Of a stretch of DNA of 64,000 nt, positions 8,714 to 17,020 are shown piece by piece. A program made the position numbers and the translations under genes. Source of the DNA: Erythrobacter litoralis (lineage in GTDB: Bacteria; Pseudomonadota; Alphaproteobacteria; Sphingomonadales; Sphingomonadaceae); contig NZ_SOSI01000004.1 in NCBI RefSeq assembly GCF_029760855.1, positions 186,001 to 250,000 on the forward strand, given 5' to 3'. The notes below the pieces were generated by a model that searched no databases, was not told where the DNA came from, and was given only the letters and a program-made list of their open reading frames with translations. Numbering within the stretch: the first letter of the stretch is position 1; every line of letters starts with the position of its first letter.

Positions 8714-9216
8714 GCATCCCGAAGGAAATGCGCGGCACCGTACTGGCCGTGGTGGCGGCCTTCGGCGCGGTGGGGCTCTTCGCCGCCACCGCGCAGGATG
8801 CCCCGCCAGATCGTTCGCAGGACATCGCATGGATGAGCGCGCAGCAATCCTATCTTGCTGGACTGAAGGCGGAAGACGGCTGGCAGGCCCTGCCCGATGG
8901 ATTGTACTGGCGGCGCCTCGAAGGCGATGGTTCGGGCGAGCATCCTAGCGTGGAAGACACTGTCACCGTCCATTACGCCGGCACCTTCATCGATGGAGAA
9001 ACGTTCGACAGTTCGTTCAACCGCGGGGAGCCGGCGACCTTTCCGCTCGGACGGCTGGTCGAAGCATGGCAGCGTGCAATTCCGCGGATGGGCGTTGGCG
9101 ACACCATCGAAATCGCCTCGCCTGCCGCTCTCGCTTACGGCCCGCGCGGCAAGGGGCCGATCCCCGGCGGTGCGACTCTTCTGTTCAAGGTGCAACTGAT
9201 CGATATCGGCGCATAG
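8710..9216 (+). CDS. FKBP-type peptidyl-prolyl cis-trans isomerase, exported
   Basis: 168 residues from a GTG start that overlaps the upstream TGA (GTGA), so it completes a coupled three-gene set with the two amidohydrolase-family genes. An ATG at 8728 is an alternative. The N terminus is a signal or anchor helix (GTVLAVVAAFGAVGLFAATA). The FKBP domain occupies about residues 75-168: VTVHYAGTFIDGETFDSSF, FPLGRLVEAWQRAIPRM, PAALAYGPRG and IPGGATLLFKVQLI, which are the usual active-site segments. It is expected to speed proline isomerisation during folding in the periplasm. Confidence 0.92.
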   Translation: MSIPKEMRGTVLAVVAAFGAVGLFAATAQDAPPDRSQDIAWMSAQQSYLAGLKAEDGWQALPDGLYWRRLEGDGSGEHPSVEDTVTVHYAGTFIDGETFDSSFNRGEPATFPLGRLVEAWQRAIPRMGVGDTIEIASPAALAYGPRGKGPIPGGATLLFKVQLIDIGA

Positions 9217-9346
9217 GCAGGGTTTTCGGCGCACCCTAAAAACCCTGAAGCATCGCAGGCTCGGAACCTATGCTTGAAACCGGCGAGGCGTTCCTAAGGC
9301 GAAAATGCTAAACACGTCGAAATGCCCTATGCATTTGGCAGATCGT

Positions 9347-9370
9347 AAAAAGCCCTACAGGTAGGGCTCT
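9347..9370. terminator. Short perfect hairpin flanked by A-tract
   Basis: AGCCCTAC (9351-9358) and GTAGGGCT (9361-9368) form a perfect stem with a minimal loop. An A-run lies immediately before it. On the minus strand that gives a stem followed by TTTTT, a good terminator; on the plus strand the tail is only CTTGCT. It may end the FKBP transcript weakly or block antisense transcription. Confidence 0.4.
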
Positions 9371-9382
9371 TGCTAAATAAGG

Positions 9383-9408
9383 GTCGCCGACGTAGACGTC
9401 GAGGCGAC
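9383..9408. repeat. Nested inverted repeat upstream of rfbF
   Basis: GTCGCC (9383-9388) pairs with GGCGAC (9403-9408), and inside it GACGT (9389-9393) pairs with ACGTC (9396-9400), leaving a two-base bulge. It could be an operator or part of a leader RNA for the polysaccharide genes. There is no T-tract, so it is not a typical terminator. Confidence 0.45.
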
Positions 9409-9524
9409 GTTGGGGGTCGCAGCTTCCAAATTAATATCTGGACGGCTTGCCGGGAGCGATCGGCAATGGTGCGAAAGCAGGCTGCTTGCGCTAGCCGAGG
9501 ACGAGGGAATACTGGTTTCTTACG

Positions 9525-10298
9525 ATGAAAGCTGTAATTTTAGCAGGTGGGCTCGGAACTCGTCTGGGTGAAGAGACATCGGTACGCCCGAAACCTATGG
9601 TCGAAATCGGCGGAATGCCGATAATTTGGCATATTATGAAAATTTACTCGGCGCACGGAGTAAAAGATTTCGTGATCTGTCTCGGCTATAAAGGCTACAT
9701 TATCAAAGAATATTTCGCGAACTACTTTCTCCATCTCGCAGACGTCACGATCGATCTTTCGAGCAACACAACAAAGGTTCATCGTAATCGGAACGAGGGC
9801 TGGAAAATAACTTTAGTCGATACCGGTCCGAATACGATGACCGGGGGCCGGCTGAAAGCCATTCGGCCTTACATCGATGACGAGGAAGGCCCGTTCTTTT
9901 TCACCTATGGTGATGGCGTTGCAGATATCGATCTTGGCGCGCTGCTCGAATTTCACAGACAAGGCGGCGCAAAGGCAACTGTCACTGCCGTAGCGCCTCC
10001 GGGCCGGTTCGGTGCTCTCGATTTCGACGGCGATCGCGTTGCGGGCTTTATGGAAAAGCCTGCTGGCGACGGCGGTTTGATCAATGGCGGGTTTTTCGTA
10101 GCCGAGCCTAGCGTCCTTGATGACTATGTCGACGGGCCCGACACCATTTGGGAGCAGGAGCCGATGCAGCGACTTGCGGCAGACGGCGAACTTCGCGGCT
10201 TTCGGCACCGGGGTTTCTGGCAACCGATGGACACGCTGCGCGACAAATTGCATCTCGAAGAGCTCTGGGAAAAAGGCGCTCCTTGGAAATGCTGGTAG
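9525..10298 (+). CDS. rfbF: Glucose-1-phosphate cytidylyltransferase
   Basis: 257 residues, the normal size for RfbF/DdhA. The nucleotidyltransferase signature is at the start: MKAVILAGGLGTRLGEET, then RPKPMVEIGG. YGDGVAD gives the metal-binding aspartate, and the C terminus WQPMDTLRDKLHLEELW is typical of this subfamily. It makes CDP-glucose from CTP and glucose-1-phosphate, the first committed step to CDP-linked 3,6-dideoxyhexoses. It heads the polysaccharide block, and its last codons overlap the start of rfbG. Confidence 0.95.
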   Translation: MKAVILAGGLGTRLGEETSVRPKPMVEIGGMPIIWHIMKIYSAHGVKDFVICLGYKGYIIKEYFANYFLHLADVTIDLSSNTTKVHRNRNEGWKITLVDTGPNTMTGGRLKAIRPYIDDEEGPFFFTYGDGVADIDLGALLEFHRQGGAKATVTAVAPPGRFGALDFDGDRVAGFMEKPAGDGGLINGGFFVAEPSVLDDYVDGPDTIWEQEPMQRLAADGELRGFRHRGFWQPMDTLRDKLHLEELWEKGAPWKCW

Positions 10299-11377
10299 AT
10301 CCCTCCCACTGGAGCGGCCGCAGGGTTCTGGTCACGGGCGACACTGGCTTCAAAGGCGCTTGGCTATCGCTTTGGTTGCAGGAGCTAGGTGCCGAGGTAA
10401 CCGGTTTGGCGCTGCCAGCCGAAGACCATAGCCTCTATACGCAGCTCGGCCTTAAAGAGCTTATCACGCATACAGACGTCGACATACGCGATCAGGATGC
10501 GGTCGACCATGCAATCCTCAGTGCCGCCCCGCAAACCGTCTTTCATCTCGCTGCGCAACCGATCGTCCGCCTCTCCTACGACGAGCCAAGAGAAACGTTT
10601 GCCACGAATGTGCAGGGTACCGTCAACGTTCTCGATGCCTGCCGAAGAGTGCAGGGGCTGAAAGCAATCGTCGCGATAACAAGCGACAAATGTTATGAAA
10701 ATCGCGAATGGATTTGGCCCTACCGTGAGAACGACCCAGTAGGCGGTCACGATCCCTACAGCGCGAGCAAGGGCGCCGCGGAACTGGTCGTCGCCTCGTA
10801 TCAATCGTCGTTTTTTCATACTGAAGAAGCGCCGCTTCTTGCCTCCGTTCGTGCCGGGAACGTCATCGGCGGCGGTGACTGGGCCAGCGACAGATTAGTG
10901 CCCGATATTATTCGGGCCCTTGCCGCCGAAGAAACTGTGGTAATTCGCTCGCCGCAGGCCGTGCGCCCCTGGCAACATGTGCTGGAAGCGTTGGGGGGGT
11001 ACCTCCTAATTGCGCAAGGTCTTGCCGAGGGCGACCGCAAGTTTGCTTCACCTTGGAATTTCGGTCCTTCATCCCAGGATTCGAGCCCGGTTCTGCATAT
11101 CGTAGAGCGGCTGCTGTCTTTATGGGGCGGAGGAAATTTCGAGATTAAGGGCGATCAAACAAAGCACGAGGCGCATACACTCAAGCTGGACTGTTCTAAA
11201 GCACATAGCCAGTTAGGCTGGCGGCCCGCCTTCACGCTCTCCGACACCCTGGAATGGATCGTCGATTGGCATAAGGCATACGCTAAAGGCGACGACATGC
11301 GTGCGGTTTCACGTCGTCAGTTGCAGCAATATCGCGCTCTCATGGACAAAGCGCTTACCGAAGGTACCGAATTATGA
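10289..11377 (+). CDS. rfbG: CDP-glucose 4,6-dehydratase
   Basis: 362 residues from the ATG at 10289, inside the end of rfbF. A longer in-frame opening to 10148 is not needed. It is an extended short-chain dehydrogenase: [12 protein letters not shown] is the dinucleotide-binding loop, and [11 protein letters not shown] with [22 protein letters not shown] contains the family-specific active-site block with the YxxxK pair. It converts CDP-glucose to CDP-4-keto-6-deoxyglucose with bound NAD. It is the second step after RfbF, and its stop overlaps the start of rfbH (ATGA). Confidence 0.95.
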   Translation: MLVDPSHWSGRRVLVTGDTGFKGAWLSLWLQELGAEVTGLALPAEDHSLYTQLGLKELITHTDVDIRDQDAVDHAILSAAPQTVFHLAAQPIVRLSYDEPRETFATNVQGTVNVLDACRRVQGLKAIVAITSDKCYENREWIWPYRENDPVGGHDPYSASKGAAELVVASYQSSFFHTEEAPLLASVRAGNVIGGGDWASDRLVPDIIRALAAEETVVIRSPQAVRPWQHVLEALGGYLLIAQGLAEGDRKFASPWNFGPSSQDSSPVLHIVERLLSLWGGGNFEIKGDQTKHEAHTLKLDCSKAHSQLGWRPAFTLSDTLEWIVDWHKAYAKGDDMRAVSRRQLQQYRALMDKALTEGTEL

Positions 11378-12726
11378 ATTGGCCTCTACCTCAGTCGCAA
11401 AAGGAACTCGGGCAGCTCGATGAGCCTGAATTCCGTAATCTAATCGTCGATCTGGTCGGCCAATACGCCCGTGCGCATCATAACCCCAAACCATTCGTCA
11501 AAGGCGAAAGCCCGGTACCGGTTTCCGGCAAGGTTTACGGCGCGCACGAAATGCAGATGCTTGCGCAAAGCTGTCTCGATTTCTGGCTGACCACCGGACG
11601 GTTCAACGCAGAGTTCGAACAGCGACTGGCGCATTTTATCGGGGTAAAGCACGCTCTCACGGTCAATTCGGGCTCGTCTGCCAATCTGGTCGCTTTTTCA
11701 ACCCTCTGCAGCCACTATCTGCGCGGAGAAGCCTTGAAGCCGGGCGATGAGATGATCACCGTCGCGACGGGCTTTCCGACTACCGTCAATCCTGCGCTTC
11801 AATACGGCATTACGCCGGTTTTCGTCGATGTCGACATACCGACGTACAATATCAAATCCGAGATGATCGAAGCGGCGGTTACGGATAAAACCCGCGCGAT
11901 CATGATTGCGCATACGTTAGGCAATCCGTTCGATCTTGCGGAAGTCATGCGCGTAGCCGAGAAGTACGATCTGTTCGTGGTTGAAGACAGCTGCGATGCA
12001 CTCGGCGCAAAGTACAACGGTCAAAACGTCGGCACGTTCGGACATATGGGAACACTGAGTTTCTATCCCGCGCACCACATAACCATGGGCGAAGGCGGCG
12101 CTGTATTCACCGACAAACCCCGCCTGAAACGTGTCATGGAATCCATGCGCGACTGGGGTCGCGATTGCTGGTGTGCACCGGGCGAAGACAACACTTGCGG
12201 TAAGCGCTTCGGACGTAAGCTGGGCGACCTGCCTTTCGGATACGATCACAAATATACCTATAGCCATTGCGGCTATAATTTGAAGATCACCGATATGCAG
12301 GCTGCGGTTGGATTGGCGCAAATCGATCGTATTGGCGAATTTGTCGCCGCACGTCAGCGCAACTTCGATAAGCTGACCGAGCTTCTTAAGCCGCTCGAAA
12401 ATCTCCTGATCCTGCCGGAGCCGACGCCGAACAGCGAACCGAGCTGGTTCGGATACCCGATCACGCTTCGGGAAGATGCGCCGTTCACACGAGACGATCT
12501 TGTCAAGCATCTGAACGAAAAGAATGTCGGCACGCGGCTTCTATTCGGCGGCAATCTTATCCGTCAGCCCTATATGCGGGATCGATCCTATCGTGTCGTA
12601 GGCGAGCTTACCAATGCCGACATCGTGACCGAGCGTTGCTTCTGGGTCGGTATCTATCCGGGCCTCGACGAAGATCACCTGGAATACACGGCCGAGTGCA
12701 TTTCGAAATTCGTTCATAAGAACTAA
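11374..12726 (+). CDS. rfbH: CDP-4-keto-6-deoxyglucose 3-dehydratase (E1)
   Basis: 450 residues. A PMP-dependent DegT/DnrJ/EryC1-fold enzyme in which the usual PLP lysine is replaced by histidine (His234 in YPAHHIT), the hallmark of C-3 dehydratases. Cysteines are arranged C-X57-C-X1-C-X7-C, from EDSCDALG to [12 protein letters not shown], exactly the spacing of the [2Fe-2S] ligands of the Yersinia E1 enzyme. It removes the 3-hydroxyl in the path to 3,6-dideoxyhexoses such as abequose, paratose, tyvelose, ascarylose and yersiniose. E1 normally works with an NADH-dependent E3 reductase, which is not in this window. Confidence 0.95.
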   Translation: MNWPLPQSQKELGQLDEPEFRNLIVDLVGQYARAHHNPKPFVKGESPVPVSGKVYGAHEMQMLAQSCLDFWLTTGRFNAEFEQRLAHFIGVKHALTVNSGSSANLVAFSTLCSHYLRGEALKPGDEMITVATGFPTTVNPALQYGITPVFVDVDIPTYNIKSEMIEAAVTDKTRAIMIAHTLGNPFDLAEVMRVAEKYDLFVVEDSCDALGAKYNGQNVGTFGHMGTLSFYPAHHITMGEGGAVFTDKPRLKRVMESMRDWGRDCWCAPGEDNTCGKRFGRKLGDLPFGYDHKYTYSHCGYNLKITDMQAAVGLAQIDRIGEFVAARQRNFDKLTELLKPLENLLILPEPTPNSEPSWFGYPITLREDAPFTRDDLVKHLNEKNVGTRLLFGGNLIRQPYMRDRSYRVVGELTNADIVTERCFWVGIYPGLDEDHLEYTAECISKFVHKN

Positions 12727-12738
12727 AGGTCGCAAAAC

Positions 12739-13443
12739 GTGACAGATTTCTCTCGTATTTCGCGGCTCAAAGGTGAATTCGAAGCCGAAGGTTTATCGCG
12801 CGATATCCTGGCGTCCGAAGTTGCCTATGCCGCACGGAACAAACTTTCTTACCTGTGCAAGATCGGTGGATGCGAAGCAAAGTCGGATATGCGCTTCCTT
12901 CGGCAGATCGGGGTGAGAGATATCGTCGCGCCCATGATCGAGAGTGGGTTTGCGATGTCGAAATATATGGACATGCTACCTTCCGGGGCGTTCGACCATG
13001 TCGGCGTCACGATCGAAACCCATGGGGCGGTGGAGAGGATTGAAGAGATCCTCGAAGCTGGAACGCAGCTCACCGAAGTAACGGTGGGTCGCACCGACCT
13101 TACCGCAAGCTTTGGCGGCGAAGGCGTGGATAAACCCGAGACCATCAGCATGGTGAAGACCGTAGCAAGGGCTGCCAAAGCGCGTGGCCTCGTGACGACC
13201 ATGGGCGGATCCGTCGGAACCGGTACGCGTGCCTTGCTAAACGAGGATGATGAACTCAGATCTCTCCTGACCGCAGTCGAAACGCGCAAATGTGTAATTG
13301 CCGTCGATACCTTCCTCGAACCGCAAGCGTTGCAGGACGCATTTGCCGTAGAAACCGAATTGCTACGCATGCAGGCGTCCTACTCTGGCGAAATTGCATC
13401 CGCTGCGGAAAGCCGGATCGCGCAAATCACCTCACGGCTCTGA
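12739..13443 (+). CDS. HpcH/HpaI-family aldolase
   Basis: 234 residues from a GTG start 12 bases after rfbH. Family features: VRDIVAPMIES, then VTIETHGAVERIEEIL with the metal-binding glutamate, then VTVGRTDLTASFGGEGVD, matching the GxxDLxxxxG loop with the second metal ligand. HpcH/HpaI enzymes make or break a bond between pyruvate (or acetyl-CoA) and an aldehyde. Its place between rfbH and a HAD hydrolase suggests a role in building a longer or branched sugar, or in supplying a 2-keto acid to the ThDP enzyme downstream. The actual substrate is unknown. Confidence 0.8.
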   Translation: MTDFSRISRLKGEFEAEGLSRDILASEVAYAARNKLSYLCKIGGCEAKSDMRFLRQIGVRDIVAPMIESGFAMSKYMDMLPSGAFDHVGVTIETHGAVERIEEILEAGTQLTEVTVGRTDLTASFGGEGVDKPETISMVKTVARAAKARGLVTTMGGSVGTGTRALLNEDDELRSLLTAVETRKCVIAVDTFLEPQALQDAFAVETELLRMQASYSGEIASAAESRIAQITSRL

Positions 13444-13447
13444 AGCG

Positions 13448-14152
13448 ATGGACGTCCTGTTCATTCTCGATTTCGATGGCGTACTCTTCAACAGTGCCTA
13501 TGAGGCGTTTCAGGTTTCGCGTCGGGCTATTGCCGGGGAAGGCGACGCTTTTCGCCAAGACGTCGATTATCAGGAATTCCTAAGCTATCGTGCTGTCGTT
13601 ACGGACGCGTGGCAATATAATCGTCTGTTCGGAAGCCATTGCCAGGTTCCTCGCGAAGCCTTGCGGTTAGTGGAACCGAACGCAGAGGATTGGGCTTTCG
13701 CGAAAAAGTTTTTCGCAGCCCGGGCGGAAATGATGAAGGAAAGCGACTGGGCAAAATCAATGCCCCCGTACGATTTCTTCCTTCGATTGAAGCCCCTTCT
13801 GCTCGAACATCCCGATCGTTTCGCAATCCTTTCGACCCGCAACAAACAGTCTATCGAGCAGACCATGCAGTTCCACGATGCCGATATTCTGCCCATATTC
13901 GGGCAGGAAAGCATTCGCGAGCATGGCAGCAAACTGGAAGTTGCCAAAGCGCAAGGATGGCTCGAGAAGGGCAAGTATCTGACTGTTTACCTCGATGATA
14001 TGAACAGTCATCTCGAACCCTTCGAAGGAGTGGTGCATCTGCCACTTCATGCCGATTGGGGTTACGATAGAAACACGGTCGGGAGTCTTTCCGACCATCA
14101 GGTGATGACAATATTTCGATCCTTGCTGGCGCTATCCGCACGCGAGGATTGA
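13448..14152 (+). CDS. HAD-superfamily hydrolase, putative sugar phosphatase
   Basis: 234 residues from the ATG at 13448, four bases after the aldolase stop. HAD motif I is DFDGVLFN, with nucleophile Asp8 and acid/base Asp10. Motif II is in AILSTRN, and a late acidic motif lies in VYLDDMNSHL. A helical cap of about 100 residues sits between motifs I and II. Likely a phosphatase acting on a phosphorylated sugar intermediate made by its neighbours, as in ulosonic-acid pathways. That role is inferred only from position. Confidence 0.75.
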   Translation: MDVLFILDFDGVLFNSAYEAFQVSRRAIAGEGDAFRQDVDYQEFLSYRAVVTDAWQYNRLFGSHCQVPREALRLVEPNAEDWAFAKKFFAARAEMMKESDWAKSMPPYDFFLRLKPLLLEHPDRFAILSTRNKQSIEQTMQFHDADILPIFGQESIREHGSKLEVAKAQGWLEKGKYLTVYLDDMNSHLEPFEGVVHLPLHADWGYDRNTVGSLSDHQVMTIFRSLLALSARED

Positions 14153-14164
14153 GCGGGAATTATC

Positions 14165-15907
14165 ATGAAATACAGCGATCAGATCGGCGCTTGGCTGCAG
14201 CAGGCAGGCTATACGCACTATTTCTACGTCGGTGGCGGCAACATCATGCATCTCACCGAAAGTCTCGACCGATATCTGACGGGCGTTCCGGTCGTACATG
14301 AAGTCGCAGCAGGTATAGCGGCCGAATATTTCAACGAAATTTCGGATGGAGAAAAGGCCCTCGCTCTGGTCACCGCAGGACCGGGACAGACCAATATCGT
14401 TACGGCGATAAGCGGGGCATGGCTGGAAAGCCGCGAGCTTCTTGTTCTGGGCGGTCAGGTCAAAACCGCCGACCTCGCACGAGGTGAGGTCCGATCGAGA
14501 GGCATTCAGGAGATCGACGGTGTCGAACTGATGCGTTCGACGACGAAACTCTCGACCCGGTTGGAGAAACCGGTTTCGGCAGCCGAATTCTACGAACTGA
14601 TCGAGACGAGTTGGACGCCGCGGAAGGGGCCTGTCTTCCTCGAAATTCCGTTGGACGTTCAAGCGGCGCAGCGCGATGAGGAGCCTTTGGTCCAGCGTAA
14701 GCATCCCGATCTTCCGATTGTGGATAATGCTCGGCTGAAGGAAGTTATCGAAGCGTGGCACACATCCGAACGACCAATACTGCTCATCGGTGGAGGGGTG
14801 AACCGGGAAACGGTGGATGCCGTTCGCGACAGGCTGGAAGCTTTCGCCATGCCTGTCATGACGACATATAACGGGTCCGATCGCATGGATGGCGATGCGG
14901 CGAATTATTTCGGACGGCCTAACACGTGGGGTCAACGCAGCGCGAATATCATTATTCAACAATCCGACCTGATCGTCGCGCTCGGCACTCGCCTTGGGCT
15001 TCAGCAGACAGGCTTCAACTGGCAAGAGTTCGGTCGACATGCGCGGATCGTCCAGGTGGACGTAGACGGCGCTGAATTGTCGAAAGGTCACCCAAAGGTT
15101 GACGATGCGGTTTGCGCGGACGCCAACGATTTTCTTAAGCGCTTCGTATCGGACGGATTCGAGCCGAAGGCAGAATGGGTCGACAAGGCACGAGCCATAA
15201 GGAACGCTGTACCGCGCATCGAAGAAGTGAACCAGACCGGGGAAGGCTATCTTTCGCCTTACGAGTTCATCCTGCAATTGGAAGAACTGACGGCTGCCGA
15301 TGATCTTATCGTACCGTGTTCGAGCGGAAGCGCATTCACATTGACGATGCAGCTCTTCAAACAGAAGCTCGGTCAGCGGCTCGTCACGAACAAGTCGCTC
15401 GCTTCGATGGGTTATGGCCTGTCAGGCGCCATCGGAGCCGCGATCGCAGGCGGGGGTAAGCGCACCTTTCTCATCGAAGGCGATGGCGGTTTCGCCCAAA
15501 ACATGCAGGAATTGGGCACCGCACAGATCAACGGCCTCAATCTGAAAATGTTCATTTTCGATGATCAGGGACACGCGTCTATTCGGATGACGCAACAGAA
15601 TTATTTCGATGGCAAATATCTCGGATGCGATCCCAAATCCGGGCTAGGACTTCCGCAGTGGGAAAAGCTGTTTCCGGCCTGGGACATTCCAGTCATGCGG
15701 CTTCCCGTCCATTTTCGCGACGACGACGAAGTTCGGCGGAGGTTGGAGCAGCCCGGAGTTTCGGCATTTATCGTGCCGATCGATCCCAAACAGACTTATT
15801 TCCCGAAAATCAGCAGCCGCGTCACCGAAAGTGGATCGATGGAATCCAATCCGATCGACCGAATGACACCCGAGATCGACTATATCGGCAGCTTGGCGAA
15901 CTCCTAA
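14165..15907 (+). CDS. Thiamine-diphosphate enzyme of the acetolactate synthase fold, YerE-like
   Basis: 580 residues with the three-domain layout of acetohydroxyacid-synthase-like enzymes. The cofactor-activating glutamate is Glu46 in VVHEVAAGIAAEY. The middle domain (about 190-330) has the nucleotide-fold segment PILLIGGGVN. The ThDP/metal motif EGDGGFAQNMQELGTA starts near Asp440. The closest functional parallel I can name is YerE, which moves a two-carbon acetyl unit from pyruvate onto C-4 of a CDP-3,6-dideoxy-4-ketohexose in yersiniose formation. The clustering with RfbFGH supports this, but 2-keto acid decarboxylation on another acceptor is possible. Confidence 0.8.
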   Translation: MKYSDQIGAWLQQAGYTHYFYVGGGNIMHLTESLDRYLTGVPVVHEVAAGIAAEYFNEISDGEKALALVTAGPGQTNIVTAISGAWLESRELLVLGGQVKTADLARGEVRSRGIQEIDGVELMRSTTKLSTRLEKPVSAAEFYELIETSWTPRKGPVFLEIPLDVQAAQRDEEPLVQRKHPDLPIVDNARLKEVIEAWHTSERPILLIGGGVNRETVDAVRDRLEAFAMPVMTTYNGSDRMDGDAANYFGRPNTWGQRSANIIIQQSDLIVALGTRLGLQQTGFNWQEFGRHARIVQVDVDGAELSKGHPKVDDAVCADANDFLKRFVSDGFEPKAEWVDKARAIRNAVPRIEEVNQTGEGYLSPYEFILQLEELTAADDLIVPCSSGSAFTLTMQLFKQKLGQRLVTNKSLASMGYGLSGAIGAAIAGGGKRTFLIEGDGGFAQNMQELGTAQINGLNLKMFIFDDQGHASIRMTQQNYFDGKYLGCDPKSGLGLPQWEKLFPAWDIPVMRLPVHFRDDDEVRRRLEQPGVSAFIVPIDPKQTYFPKISSRVTESGSMESNPIDRMTPEIDYIGSLANS

Positions 15908-15912
15908 CTCCA

Positions 15913-16899
15913 GTGAGCACGGCGGAGAAACTTGCTCGAGCTACGACATTGGAACCGGCAGTCGCCGAACAGTTGCGCGCCGATGATCGAAGGATCGTTA
16001 TTGTCGGCGCCGGTGGCTGGATCGGACGCGTGCTTCTCTCCGGTCTCTATTATGCGTTGGGTAAAGAGCAATTTTCGCAGCGGGTAAGATGCTTCGGAAG
16101 CGTCGCGCGTCCAATCTCTTTCGGAACTGGATTAGCGGTTTCGCAAGCACCGCTGTCCGACGCTCGATCTCTAGCTCCTGAAGCGACGATATTATTTCAT
16201 CTTGCCTTTCTTACGAAGGATAAGGTCGCGCGGATGGATGAGGACGCTTATGTGTCCGCCAACCGAAAACTGTCCGAAGATGTGCTCGATGTTATGTCGA
16301 CCATCGGGGTAGATCGTTTGTTCTACGCCTCTTCTGGAGCGGCGGCGTTTGCCGAAGACGAGGGCGCTGCGAGCGATCTGTGCCTGTACGGAAAACTGAA
16401 ACGCGCCGACGAGGTGCGATTTGCGAACTGGGCGGAAGAGGATGCGCGAAGCCGACGAGCCGTAATAACTCGGATCTACAGCGTATCGGGTCCTTTCATC
16501 AACAAGCATGATACCTACGCGCTCGCCGACTTTATCCGATCATCGCTCTCGGGAGAGGAAATTTCGGTTACGGCACCGATGCCGGTTTACCGCAGCTTCG
16601 TTGCCATCCGCGAACTCCTTTCGTTGATTTTGGCCCAACTCCTGCGCGACGATGGACCTTCGACATGGGCGTACGACAGCGGCGGAGACCCGGTCGAGCT
16701 AGCCGGTGTCGCCAAGGAGGTCGTTTGGGTTTTGGGTGGTAGCGTCAGGAAGCGGCATATCACCCGACAGGACAGCAACCTTTACTACGGAGATGATGGG
16801 GAGTATCAAAAATTGCTATCAAAATTCGCCATAACATCTGTTCCCCTGCGGCAACAGGTCGCTGAAACGGCAATAGGCTTTGGCGAGGAATGGTCTTAA
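15913..16899 (+). CDS. Extended SDR (NAD-dependent epimerase/reductase), YerF-like candidate
   Basis: 328 residues from a GTG at 15913, just after the ThDP gene stop. The same frame is open far upstream but overlaps the ThDP gene, so the long version is not used. The Rossmann loop IVIVGAGGWIGR is near residues 28-39. The catalytic region has YASSGAAAF and YGKLK (YxxxK). It probably reduces or epimerises a nucleotide sugar. In the yersiniose model it would reduce the ketone of the acetyl branch after the ThDP step, as YerF does. The sequence alone does not fix this. Confidence 0.75.
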   Translation: MSTAEKLARATTLEPAVAEQLRADDRRIVIVGAGGWIGRVLLSGLYYALGKEQFSQRVRCFGSVARPISFGTGLAVSQAPLSDARSLAPEATILFHLAFLTKDKVARMDEDAYVSANRKLSEDVLDVMSTIGVDRLFYASSGAAAFAEDEGAASDLCLYGKLKRADEVRFANWAEEDARSRRAVITRIYSVSGPFINKHDTYALADFIRSSLSGEEISVTAPMPVYRSFVAIRELLSLILAQLLRDDGPSTWAYDSGGDPVELAGVAKEVVWVLGGSVRKRHITRQDSNLYYGDDGEYQKLLSKFAITSVPLRQQVAETAIGFGEEWS

Positions 16900-17020
16900 T
16901 GGTTCACAAAGAGTTGTGATCGCGATATGCGGCGCTGGATCGTCGGGTGGGCTATGTCGATCTCTTTTGTCGAGCGTTCGACGAACTTAGCTGTTTTTGG
17001 ATCGTACTAGGTCGCGTCTC

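Larger units (their letters stand above)
9217..9524 (+). other. 308-base intergenic leader before the polysaccharide block, two hairpins
   Basis: No convincing gene. It holds a terminator-like hairpin at 9351-9368 and a longer nested hairpin at 9383-9408, then an AT-richer stretch up to the ATG of rfbF at 9525. The position at the head of a thirteen-gene one-direction block suggests a promoter and possibly an RNA leader. No JUMPstart/ops element was recognised, and no clear Shine-Dalgarno site is visible before rfbF. Confidence 0.5.

Noticed and set aside
14132..15277. 381-codon minus-strand frame opposite the ThDP gene
   Set aside because: Shadow of a gene whose cofactor motifs are intact on the plus strand.
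15625..15912. Long upstream extension of the SDR gene
   Set aside because: It would overlap the ThDP gene by 280 bases; the GTG at 15913 right after the ThDP stop fits operon spacing.
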